Source: Archaeoglobales archaeon (GTDB lineage Archaea; Halobacteriota; Archaeoglobi; Archaeoglobales; Archaeoglobaceae). Taken from it: a stretch of DNA of 6,980 bases. The translations under genes were made by a program, and so were the position numbers. The stretch's first letter is position 1. The number at the start of each line of letters is the position of its first letter. Of the stretch, positions 1 to 5,487 are shown piece by piece. The stretch is taken from contig QMZF01000048.1 of the NCBI GenBank assembly GCA_003663055.1, positions 1 through 6,980 of the forward strand, written 5' to 3'. A model generated the notes under the pieces. That model made no database searches. It had not been told where the DNA came from and worked only from the letters and a program-made list of their open reading frames with translations.

Positions 1-155
1 AAATATGAATAGACTCCATCGAGTTTCTATCGTTTCGTTAAGTAGATTCATGCTAAAATTCAACAGAGATATCAAATTATTCTCATTATTATAATTGTAA
101 GAATAATTTCTTTAGGAAAAATTTTAAGAAGTTTTACTAAACCAATGTTAGCACT

Positions 156-263
156 ATGGTAGAATTGCTCAAGTCCCTAATTGAAATTGAGAAGATCGTT
201 AGCCTGATATTTACACTTAAATTGCTAGACGCCCTTATAGAGATCATTAAACACATCCACTAA
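156..263 (+). CDS. Candidate 35-residue hypothetical protein
   Basis: An ATG at 156 opens a 35-codon frame ending in TAA at 261-263, only 2 bp short of the convergent oxidoreductase stop. The peptide starts MVELLKSLIEIEK and is rich in Leu, Ile, Glu and Lys spaced like an amphipathic helix, with a His-containing end (IIKHIH). It has no Cys and no signal peptide. The in-frame TAA at 138-140 means it cannot start much further upstream. There is no Shine-Dalgarno sequence. A purine run followed by TTTTAAG (about 116-128) could be a BRE/TATA placing the transcript start just before the ATG. I do not recognise a family. It may be a real microprotein, the remnant of a larger gene, or chance in AT-rich DNA; the helix-like composition is the main argument for it. 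Confidence 0.3.
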   Translation: MVELLKSLIEIEKIVSLIFTLKLLDALIEIIKHIH

Positions 264-265
264 AA

Positions 266-1240
266 TTATACCAGTATTCTGTCATTATCTAGCTCAATTT
301 TGTCCAATTCGACCAGCTTCCCAGCTTTATACGAGGTTATTGCCGAGACTGCAACGGAGAGAACGTACATTCCGTCCTCCCCAGATGGTTCGGGAGGTTT
401 GTCTTCTGCCACGCATTCCAAAAATGCTTCAAGCTCATTCCTAAGGGGTTCCCTCTTTTGCACACCCACCTCGACTTCTTCCCCATTTTTATGGATTTTT
501 AAGCTCTGCTCTATGTAATCAAGTGTTGCTACACCACCCGTGCCCACCGCTGTCAGCGTTCTCACTTTTTTTGGAGTTAACCAGTTCGTTTCGATTAATC
601 CTGCTCTATTCTTATCGAATTTGATTAAAAGAGAGGCATAATCTTCGTTTGTGTGAAAGCTATTTCCCGCTACCGCATACACACTTACTGCCCGCTCGCC
701 GTAGAGGTAGGAAATCGTATCTATATCGTGCACGGCCAAGTCTATGATAATCCCCACATCTCGAATTCTTGGGGAATACGGCCCAACTCTCTTACTCGAC
801 ATTGTCAGAACTTCTCCAAGTTCACCGGCTAAAATAAGCTCCTTTAATTTTAATACTGCCGGATTAAAGCGTTCTATATGTCCGACCATCACCTTTACTC
901 CTTCCCTCCTTGCTGCTTTCAGAATTTTTTCTGCACTGCTTAGGGATTCCGCAATCGGTTTCTCTATTAACATATCAACGCCGAATTCAGCTACTCTCAA
1001 TGCTACATCCTTATGTAAGCTGGTCGGAACAGCAATGCTCACAGCGTCGAGACCTCTATTCAAGAGTTCCTCGTAATCAGTAAAAGCTTCGGTGTTATAG
1101 GTTTGAGCAACCTCTCTTGCTACCTTTTCGTTGACGTCTGCAACACCTACAAGTTCAGCGTTGGCTATTTCACTGTACACCCTTGCGTGATGTTTTCCCA
1201 TCGCTCCCACGCCTATGACTCCAACCTTTAATTTCCTCAA
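266..1240 (-). CDS. Gfo/Idh/MocA-family NAD(P)-dependent oxidoreductase
   Basis: A 324-residue protein of normal length for the Gfo/Idh/MocA family, cytosolic dehydrogenases that usually oxidise or reduce sugars, sugar nucleotides or inositols. The N-terminus is a Rossmann nucleotide-binding fold (GVIGVGAMGKHH, residues 7-18, with an acidic Asp35 after strand 2, which favours NAD). The family EKP motif with its catalytic Lys is at 93-95. The C-terminal domain carries GHIERFNP (120-127) and the DLAVHDID stretch, whose Asp167 and His171 are the expected catalytic pair. The GHxxRFNP and RVGPYSPRIRDVG features resemble proteins annotated as UDP-N-acetylglucosamine 3-dehydrogenase and related WbpB/WlbA enzymes of surface-polysaccharide synthesis, but the substrate cannot be fixed from sequence. 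The start is TTG at 1240: an in-frame TGA lies two codons upstream and GAGGTG sits 6 nt before it. It appears monocistronic in this window. Confidence 0.95.
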   Translation of the reverse strand: MRKLKVGVIGVGAMGKHHARVYSEIANAELVGVADVNEKVAREVAQTYNTEAFTDYEELLNRGLDAVSIAVPTSLHKDVALRVAEFGVDMLIEKPIAESLSSAEKILKAARREGVKVMVGHIERFNPAVLKLKELILAGELGEVLTMSSKRVGPYSPRIRDVGIIIDLAVHDIDTISYLYGERAVSVYAVAGNSFHTNEDYASLLIKFDKNRAGLIETNWLTPKKVRTLTAVGTGGVATLDYIEQSLKIHKNGEEVEVGVQKREPLRNELEAFLECVAEDKPPEPSGEDGMYVLSVAVSAITSYKAGKLVELDKIELDNDRILV

Positions 1241-1246
1241 ATTTCA

Positions 1247-1252
1247 CACCTC
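1247..1252 (-). promoter_or_regulatory. Ribosome binding site of the oxidoreductase (decides a TTG start)
   Basis: On the minus strand GAGGTG lies 6 nt before TTG at 1240-1238, matching the archaeal anti-Shine-Dalgarno. Together with the in-frame TGA just upstream of the TTG it makes TTG the best start; the next in-frame ATG (Met14) would remove most of the dinucleotide-binding glycine motif. Confidence 0.75.
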
Positions 1253-1298
1253 TACGCCCGTAAGCTTGCTACTAGTAATTTTTTTCTTACACCATGTG

Positions 1299-1310
1299 CA
1301 AGTTAACTTG
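1299..1310. repeat. Perfect 12-bp palindrome in the oxidoreductase leader
   Basis: CAAGTTAACTTG reads identically on both strands. It lies between the putative TATA box (1343-1352) and the ribosome binding site of the minus-strand oxidoreductase, close to and just downstream of the predicted transcript start. A short symmetric site here could bind a dimeric repressor. The site is single and the surrounding DNA is AT-rich, so a chance palindrome is possible. Confidence 0.4.
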
Positions 1311-1544
1311 AGATTCTAAATCAAAATCCAAAAGAACTAACGTATATATTTTTCTATATTTGTCTATCCTTATTATCATAATATTTCATCTTCTCATCAC
1401 ATTGTAATAATGTCATATAGCCCCCACTCCTTTTTTAGCTACCTCACAATTGACCTAAAAAACTTACCTTCTTTTTTAATTTGGATATTCTATTTAATTT
1501 TGGAATAATGGCATCAAAACATCCGGTAAAATTAGCTCAAACAG
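1311..1544. other. AT-rich intergenic region without a convincing gene
   Basis: Apart from the TATA-like element at 1343-1352, I see no RNA fold, direct-repeat array or convincing gene here. It contains a small inverted repeat (ACATT/AATGT at 1399-1413) and a 32-codon plus-strand frame (1410-1508) that I judge spurious. Composition is clearly more AT-rich than the flanking genes. Confidence 0.6.
1343..1352 (-). promoter_or_regulatory. Putative TATA box for the oxidoreductase gene
   Basis: The minus strand reads AAATATATAC here, preceded by a purine-rich stretch that could be a BRE. Transcription would begin roughly 25 nt downstream, near 1322, leaving a leader of about 80 nt before the TTG start. 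Other AT-rich stretches nearby could serve instead. Confidence 0.35.
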
Positions 1545-1652
1545 CTATTCCTTCGACATGTATTCTTCCTCGTAGCGCTTAACCCAAAACTCTTCTAACG
1601 CTTCTAGCTCTTCAACTGGAAGCTTGTTAATTTTTACAAGTTTTTGTACCAT
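1545..1652 (-). CDS. Small 35-residue hypothetical protein, probably leaderless
   Basis: An ATG at 1652-1650 opens 35 codons ending in TAG (1547-1545). The peptide starts MVQKLVKINKLP and continues as a strongly charged helix-like segment (VEELEALEEFWVKRYEEEY), about one third acidic, with one Trp and no Cys. There is no Shine-Dalgarno, but a clear TATA box centred about 25 nt before the ATG, preceded by a BRE-like CGAAAAG, is exactly what a leaderless archaeal mRNA needs. The codons look protein-like against AT-rich surroundings. I do not recognise the family. Its size and charge would suit an antitoxin, a regulator or a protein-interaction peptide, but nothing shows which. It is divergent from the PEF-CTERM gene at 1801. 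Confidence 0.5.
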   Translation of the reverse strand: MVQKLVKINKLPVEELEALEEFWVKRYEEEYMSKE

Positions 1653-1670
1653 AATAATTATTGTAGTAAG

Positions 1671-1690
1671 AATTTATTAAAACTTTTCGG
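1671..1690 (-). promoter_or_regulatory. BRE/TATA promoter of the 35-residue protein
   Basis: The minus strand reads CCGAAAAGTTTTAATAAATT: a purine-rich BRE followed by a TATA box centred near 1677. The ATG at 1652 is about 25 nt downstream, matching the TATA-to-start distance of leaderless archaeal transcripts. Confidence 0.5.
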
Positions 1691-1725
1691 TCGCCGTGAT
1701 GTTATTATAATAATGAAGCTGTAAT

Positions 1726-1758
1726 TTTTATATAGATCAAATGGATATGCTTATATAG
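1726..1758 (+). promoter_or_regulatory. Two TATA-like boxes upstream of the PEF-CTERM gene
   Basis: TTTTTATATAG (about 1726-1736) and TTATATAG (1751-1758) are good archaeal TATA boxes on the plus strand. The second would start transcription near 1780, giving a leader of about 20 nt before the ATG at 1801; the first would start near 1757. Only one may be used. Confidence 0.5.
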
Positions 1759-1800
1759 TTTTAAAATAAGTCGGGGCCAAATACTATGAAGTGAAGACAA

Positions 1801-2517
1801 ATGTCAAGCTCAAGTAGATCCGTAGGACTTGTAATTCTTTGTGCTCTTTTGTTATTTGCCATCCCCGTCTTGGGGCATGGTTGTGGAAACTGTGGGAAAG
1901 GGCATTTATGGCTGGAAATAGTTGGTGGTACCTACATCGGCGAGCATTCAGACCCTTGGCTGAACGAAAGCTACGTGACGAGTTCAACGAACTTTACCTT
2001 GAATATAACATACCACAAAAATAACGGTAACAACCAAGAAACCGTGGATCATCTGTACCTGCTAATCGCCGTAAACAAGGATCCTCAAGGAGTCACGATT
2101 AAAATAAACGGTACGAATGTTACTGGCTGGAAAGAGGTGCCTGAAAACGATTATAGGCCATCTATCTGCACTTGTGCCTATCGACCACACGGCATATTTC
2201 AAAAGGGAGTTTGGTACAGCGTATATGAGGTATCGATTCCCGATGGCAAGTTTTCTCCTGGAGAGAGTATAATCGTAAGCGTTTCAATTGAGCCGTCGGA
2301 CGTTAAAGTTCACTTCGATGCCGTGGGCTGTACTGGCGACTGCAATGAAACGGGCTGCTGCAGCAGCGGTTGCTGTTGCGATTGCTGCAAGGCTGTAGTC
2401 TTCACGCCCTGTTCACACGACTGTACCTACTGCCCCTGCCATGCTATTCCAGAATTCTCAGAGGTGGCAATACCCGTATTGACGCTCCTTGGAGTTATTT
2501 ACCTCCTCAGGAGGTAG
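1801..2517 (+). CDS. Secreted cysteine-rich PEF-CTERM surface protein
   Basis: This 238-residue protein has the architecture of an archaeosortase substrate. Residues 1-25 are a signal peptide (Arg6, then a Leu/Ile/Val/Ala core). The C-terminus is a PEF-CTERM tripartite signal: PEF at 217-219, a hydrophobic segment (222-236) and a final Arg-Arg. Such proteins are thought to be cut near the motif by an archaeosortase and attached to a membrane anchor outside the cell. Six N-glycosylation sequons (Asn 55, 64, 68, 103, 106, 182) fit an exported glycoprotein. The body looks beta-rich. Cysteines are abundant: a CGNC pair at 28-31, CTC at 123-125, and thirteen Cys between 177 and 213, including CCxxxCCCxCC. 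This tail could bind metal or form disulfides. I do not recognise the globular domain. The ATG at 1801 is chosen because it directly precedes the signal peptide; the ribosome site is weak (GTGA). It converges on the AcoX-like gene with 16 bp between stops. Confidence 0.9.
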   Translation: MSSSSRSVGLVILCALLLFAIPVLGHGCGNCGKGHLWLEIVGGTYIGEHSDPWLNESYVTSSTNFTLNITYHKNNGNNQETVDHLYLLIAVNKDPQGVTIKINGTNVTGWKEVPENDYRPSICTCAYRPHGIFQKGVWYSVYEVSIPDGKFSPGESIIVSVSIEPSDVKVHFDAVGCTGDCNETGCCSSGCCCDCCKAVVFTPCSHDCTYCPCHAIPEFSEVAIPVLTLLGVIYLLRR

Positions 2518-2533
2518 TTCTGCTGTTACAAAT

Positions 2534-3706
2534 TTATCTGATCTCAACGAGCACTCTTTGCCCATAGCCAACGATTACTTCGATTTCTCCTTTTAAAGCA
2601 GAATCAACCTCCTCATTCACATCGACCCTCAAAAATCCGGTCTGCGCAAGCTTTTTTCTCGTTGAAACAACTATTATATTCTCCTTTCCCAAGATTTTTA
2701 AGACCTCTGCGCTTATCTGCTGGTTTCCCCTTCCAAAAATAAAACCCTGCCCCCCTATTGGCGTAACTATAACCTTAGCCTTCCTTCCTTTGATGCTTGA
2801 AAGAATTTGCTTCTCGTTCGCATCTTTTACGATCGTTTTACCGTTTAAAACAACGTCTACTCCAAGCAAAGTCTTTTCAAACCCCATGTAGTCCGCTATT
2901 GCCTTCGTTGTGGTTCCGGGCCCGATTACGTAAACAACGTCCGGCTCCATCAGCTCCGCAACGTATCTCGCTATTTCGATCTGGTTGTCAAATTCTGTTG
3001 TTGCAACTTTAGTTGACTGCACCAAATCGCTCTTAACAGGCACCTTCATGAATCCGTAGAGCTTGGCAGACAGCCTGTTCTCTCTGAAAGCTTCTTCATC
3101 AACATCCATAACTTCTCTCAGCTCTAAAGGCAAGGCCCTTCTAACGAACTCGATAACGACTTCCGCTGCCGCTCTAGCGTTTACTGCAAAAACCGAAGAG
3201 TGCATCTTTACGCCAGCCGGAACTCCTAAGACCGGCAAGCTATCGCCTATTACCTCGCAGATGTCTCTTGCCGTTCCATCTCCACCAACGAAAACGATGA
3301 GCTCAACTCCGGCTTCAAGCATGTCCTTTGCAGCTCTCTTTGTATCCTCAGCCGTAGTTTCTTCGCCAATCGAACCTAAAACCTTAAAATCCAAGTTTGC
3401 TTGCTTTGCTTCGTTTTCACCCATCTCACGGGGGTACGTTAGCAGCTCAATCGCACCCTTTACGGCTTTAAGCCTGTTAAGAAAATTTAAGGCTTTGATA
3501 GGCGCTACAGGCTTTGCGTTCAGCTTTAAAGCCAGCTTGTAGGCCTTGCCATCTGTGCCTTTCAGTCCAACACTTCCGCCCATTCCTGCAATTGGATTCA
3601 CTATAAATCCTATCTTTCGCTTGGTTTTCCACCTCTCGAAGTCCTCTAATCCGCTAACACCGAAAGCGTTTAGAGCTCTGAGTACTTCTTCAACTTTATC
3701 ACTCAT
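2534..3706 (-). CDS. ATP-NAD kinase / AcoX-family kinase
   Basis: About 390 residues with the NAD-kinase/diacylglycerol-kinase fold, of the AcoX-like branch (COG3199 type). After a helical N-terminal extension comes GFIVNPIAGMGGSVGLKG, the nucleotide-phosphate loop of this branch, then VGGDGTARD with the GGDGT signature that binds ATP and holds the catalytic Asp, then GVPAGVKMHSSVFA. The C-terminal half contains GPGTTTKAIADYMG and TPIGGQGFIFGRGNQQ. The protein is longer than ordinary NAD kinases (about 250-300 residues), and the true substrate of this branch is uncertain, so I give no symbol. The start is the ATG at 3706, which overlaps the trpB2 stop as TGATG, indicating translational coupling; an in-frame ATG at 3724 would add six residues and overlap trpB2 by 19 bp. 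It is the second gene of the trpB2 transcript. Confidence 0.9.
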   Translation of the reverse strand: MSDKVEEVLRALNAFGVSGLEDFERWKTKRKIGFIVNPIAGMGGSVGLKGTDGKAYKLALKLNAKPVAPIKALNFLNRLKAVKGAIELLTYPREMGENEAKQANLDFKVLGSIGEETTAEDTKRAAKDMLEAGVELIVFVGGDGTARDICEVIGDSLPVLGVPAGVKMHSSVFAVNARAAAEVVIEFVRRALPLELREVMDVDEEAFRENRLSAKLYGFMKVPVKSDLVQSTKVATTEFDNQIEIARYVAELMEPDVVYVIGPGTTTKAIADYMGFEKTLLGVDVVLNGKTIVKDANEKQILSSIKGRKAKVIVTPIGGQGFIFGRGNQQISAEVLKILGKENIIVVSTRKKLAQTGFLRVDVNEEVDSALKGEIEVIVGYGQRVLVEIR

Positions 3707-5085
3707 CACAGCTCGCCGATCCACGGATAGAGTTCCTTAAGCCTTTCCTGAGCTTTCTTAACCTCCTCTTCCGGATACTCGTATGGCAGAAGCTTACCCT
3801 CGATGTAATCCTGATAGGCCTTCATGTCGAAGTGCCCGTGTCCGCAGAGCAGGAAGAGTATAGTTTTCTCTTCTTTGGTTTCCTTACATCGAATGGCCTC
3901 ATCTATAACTGCTTTTATCGCGTGAGTTGGCTCGGGAGCCGGCAGATGCCCCTCAGAGTTAGCGAACATCGCCGCAGCGTCAAAAACCTCAAGCTGGTTG
4001 TAGGCTTTAACCTTGACAATCCCCTCGTTTGCCAGCAAACAGAGCGTTGGAGCCATTCCGTGATACCTCAACCCTCCGGCATGAATCGGTGGAGGAACGA
4101 ATTCGTGGCCGAGGGTGTGCATCTTTAGCAGCGGGGTCAGCCTTGCCGTATCGCCGTGGTCGTACATGTATACGCCCTTGCTCACACTCGGTGCAGCTGT
4201 GGATTCGGTAGCCAAAAACTCAACGTCTTTAGGAGCCTTGCCAGAGACCTTATCGTAGTAGAAAGGCCAGAACAGTCCGGAAAAACTGCTTCCACCGCCG
4301 ATACATCCAACGATGAGATCGGGATAATCGTCAACCGCCTCGAATTGCTTCTTCGTTTCCAGCCCAATTATGGTTTGATGGATTAAGACGTGGTTTAAAA
4401 CGCTGCCCAAGGTGTACTTGGTATTCTCGTGCGTTACAGCATCCTCTATAGCTTCGCTTATTGCTATTCCCAAGCTTCCCGGATTGTCGGGATCTTTCGA
4501 CAGAACTTCTGAGCCGAACTTCGTGCGGTTACTTGGACTCGCTACAACATCTGCATTCCAGAGCTGCATTAGTACTCTGCGAAACGGCTTTTGCTCATAG
4601 CTGCATTTAACCATATAAACCGTTACATCAATTCCCAGCATCGCACCGGCAAATGCTAAAGCTGAACCCCACTGTCCAGCTCCGGTTTCTGTAGTTAACC
4701 TTTCTATACCTTCCTTTAAGTTATAATACGCTTGAGCTACCGCTGTGTTCGGCTTGTGACTTCCAGCGGGACTTATGGATTCGAATTTGTAGTATATTCT
4801 TGCGGGAGTCCTGAGCATCTTTTCCAGCCTTCTTGCCCTAAAGAGAGGTGTTGGACGCCAGAGGGAGTATATTTCCCTGACTTCTTCCGGAATTTTTATC
4901 CAGCGATCCTGGCTTACCTCCTGCTTTATTAGCTCCTTTGCAAAAATTCTCTCTAAAGCTTCTGGCTTTATTGGTTCTCTCGTTGCAGGATCTATCGGTG
5001 GTGGTAGCTCCCTCGGCAGATCGGGGAGTATGTTGTACCACTTGTCGGGCATTTCATCCTCGCTGAGAAAGATCTTTGCATGCAT
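3706..5085 (-). CDS. trpB2: Tryptophan synthase beta chain, TrpB2 type
   Basis: A fold-type II PLP enzyme that joins indole to serine, or in some archaea O-phosphoserine, to make tryptophan. Visible features, numbered from the ATG at 5085, are SHKPNT with the PLP Schiff-base Lys111, GAGQWG (135-140) and the phosphate-binding GGGSS (263-267). The long N-terminus ([17 protein letters not shown], then PPPIDP) and [12 protein letters not shown] mark the TrpB2 branch rather than TrpB1. The length of 459 residues is normal for TrpB2. A TTG at 5106 opens the same frame, but it abuts the TATA box (5113-5107) and so cannot be in the mRNA; the ATG at 5085 lies 25 nt from the box centre and gives a leaderless message. 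No trpA, trpB1 or other trp gene is in the window. A stand-alone TrpB2 may salvage indole or act with a distant TrpA. The stop overlaps the next gene's ATG. Confidence 0.95.
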   Translation of the reverse strand: MHAKIFLSEDEMPDKWYNILPDLPRELPPPIDPATREPIKPEALERIFAKELIKQEVSQDRWIKIPEEVREIYSLWRPTPLFRARRLEKMLRTPARIYYKFESISPAGSHKPNTAVAQAYYNLKEGIERLTTETGAGQWGSALAFAGAMLGIDVTVYMVKCSYEQKPFRRVLMQLWNADVVASPSNRTKFGSEVLSKDPDNPGSLGIAISEAIEDAVTHENTKYTLGSVLNHVLIHQTIIGLETKKQFEAVDDYPDLIVGCIGGGSSFSGLFWPFYYDKVSGKAPKDVEFLATESTAAPSVSKGVYMYDHGDTARLTPLLKMHTLGHEFVPPPIHAGGLRYHGMAPTLCLLANEGIVKVKAYNQLEVFDAAAMFANSEGHLPAPEPTHAIKAVIDEAIRCKETKEEKTILFLLCGHGHFDMKAYQDYIEGKLLPYEYPEEEVKKAQERLKELYPWIGEL

Positions 5086-5106
5086 ACCACGCGGGTTTTT
5101 TCTCAA

Positions 5107-5121
5107 TATTTAAGCTTTTTC
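5107..5121 (-). promoter_or_regulatory. BRE/TATA promoter of the trpB2 transcript
   Basis: The minus strand reads GAAAAAGC followed by TTAAATA (5113-5107): a purine-rich BRE and TATA box centred near 5110. Transcription should begin about 25 nt downstream, at the ATG of trpB2 (5085), so the mRNA is predicted to be leaderless. The position argues against the in-frame TTG at 5106. Confidence 0.65.
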
Positions 5122-5234
5122 TATTTTTCAGGGAACGTGCGAAATAACACGAGCGGCTTTTCACCTTCTCATAATAAGATCTTTCTCAACTATAGCGCAT
5201 GAGTTGATTATTTCAGTTTAAATGGCTACTAACC

Positions 5235-5247
5235 CAAAGTTTAATAA
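5235..5247 (+). promoter_or_regulatory. BRE/TATA promoter of the H/ACA guide RNA
   Basis: CAAAG (BRE-like) followed by TTTAATAA (5240-5247) on the plus strand. The box centre is about 26 nt before 5270, so the predicted transcript start falls at the base of the first hairpin (5271). This spacing supports independent plus-strand transcription of the RNA, divergent from trpB2. Confidence 0.6.
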
Positions 5248-5270
5248 TCAGGAAAAGCATAAATTTAGCA

Positions 5271-5487
5271 GCCCCATGCGGGGAGGGTGCCGAGCACGCA
5301 ATGCGTTCGATGACGCAACCCGCAAGCGTGGGGTAACATCCATGTCGCATAGGTCCCCTGGGGAGAGAGCCAAAGGGCTTTCTATGAGCCCGGGGCAACC
5401 CCGACATGGTACAATTTTCCCGGCAGGGTCAGCTGTTGGAGGCCGCAAAGCGATGCGATGAAGTGCAGTGTTAGCTGCCGGGGGACA
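5271..5487 (+). ncRNA. Triple-hairpin H/ACA pseudouridylation guide RNA
   Basis: Archaeal H/ACA RNAs bind Cbf5, Nop10, Gar1 and L7Ae and direct uridine-to-pseudouridine conversion in rRNA. Three tandem units fit. Hairpin 1: lower stem 5271-5279 with 5326-5334 (9 bp, two G-U), upper stem GGGUGC (5285-5290) with 5315-5321, ACA at 5336-5338. Hairpin 2: lower stem CCAUGUCG (5340-5347) with CGACAUGG (5402-5409), upper stem from CCCC (5355-5358) with GGGG (5392-5395), ACA at 5411-5413. Hairpin 3: lower stem 5417-5426 with 5475-5484 (10 bp, two G-U), upper stem 5432-5436 with 5465-5469, ACA at 5485-5487. In each unit 14-15 nt separate the upper stem from ACA, as the family requires. Each apical part has a UGA (5311, 5385, 5459) facing a GA, consistent with an L7Ae K-turn. 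Pockets are GGGGA/GCAA, CAUAGGU/CAACCC and GGUCA/GUUAG. The 3' end overlaps the ATPase gene by 17 nt in antisense; a short T run (5489-5492) follows. The region is GC-rich against AT-rich flanks. Confidence 0.85.

Noticed and set aside
1..51. Possible gene start on the minus strand (ATG at 51-49) running off the window
   Set aside because: Only 17 codons (MNLLNETIETRWSLFI) are visible with no ribosome site or convincing TATA box. It could be real but cannot be supported.
1410..1508. 32-codon plus-strand frame in the AT-rich spacer
   Set aside because: It lacks a ribosome site and a well-placed TATA box, is dominated by Phe/Leu/Ile/Ser from T-rich DNA, and looks like chance.
3063..3740. Long plus-strand frames antisense to the kinase gene, and similar frames antisense to trpB2, the oxidoreductase and the ATPase
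   Set aside because: They are shadows of well-supported genes, with Ser/Pro/Leu-rich composition and no family motifs.
5150..5230. Box C/D sRNA candidates (ATGAG and CTGA-like words)
   Set aside because: No proper RUGAUGA box C was found with a CUGA box D at the right distance on either strand.
5213..5461. Overlapping open frames on both strands across the trpB2-ATPase spacer
   Set aside because: They are open only because the region is GC-rich structured RNA. The encoded peptides are low-quality, start inside the promoter or stems, and lack ribosome sites.
5271..5487. RNase P RNA, SRP RNA or cobalamin/metal riboswitch
   Set aside because: The conserved GAGGAAA-type core of RNase P, the GGAAGG/AGCAGC signature of the SRP domain and the cobalamin B12-box are all absent. 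Orientation is opposite to both neighbouring genes, so it is not a leader riboswitch. The ACA-hairpin geometry explains it better.
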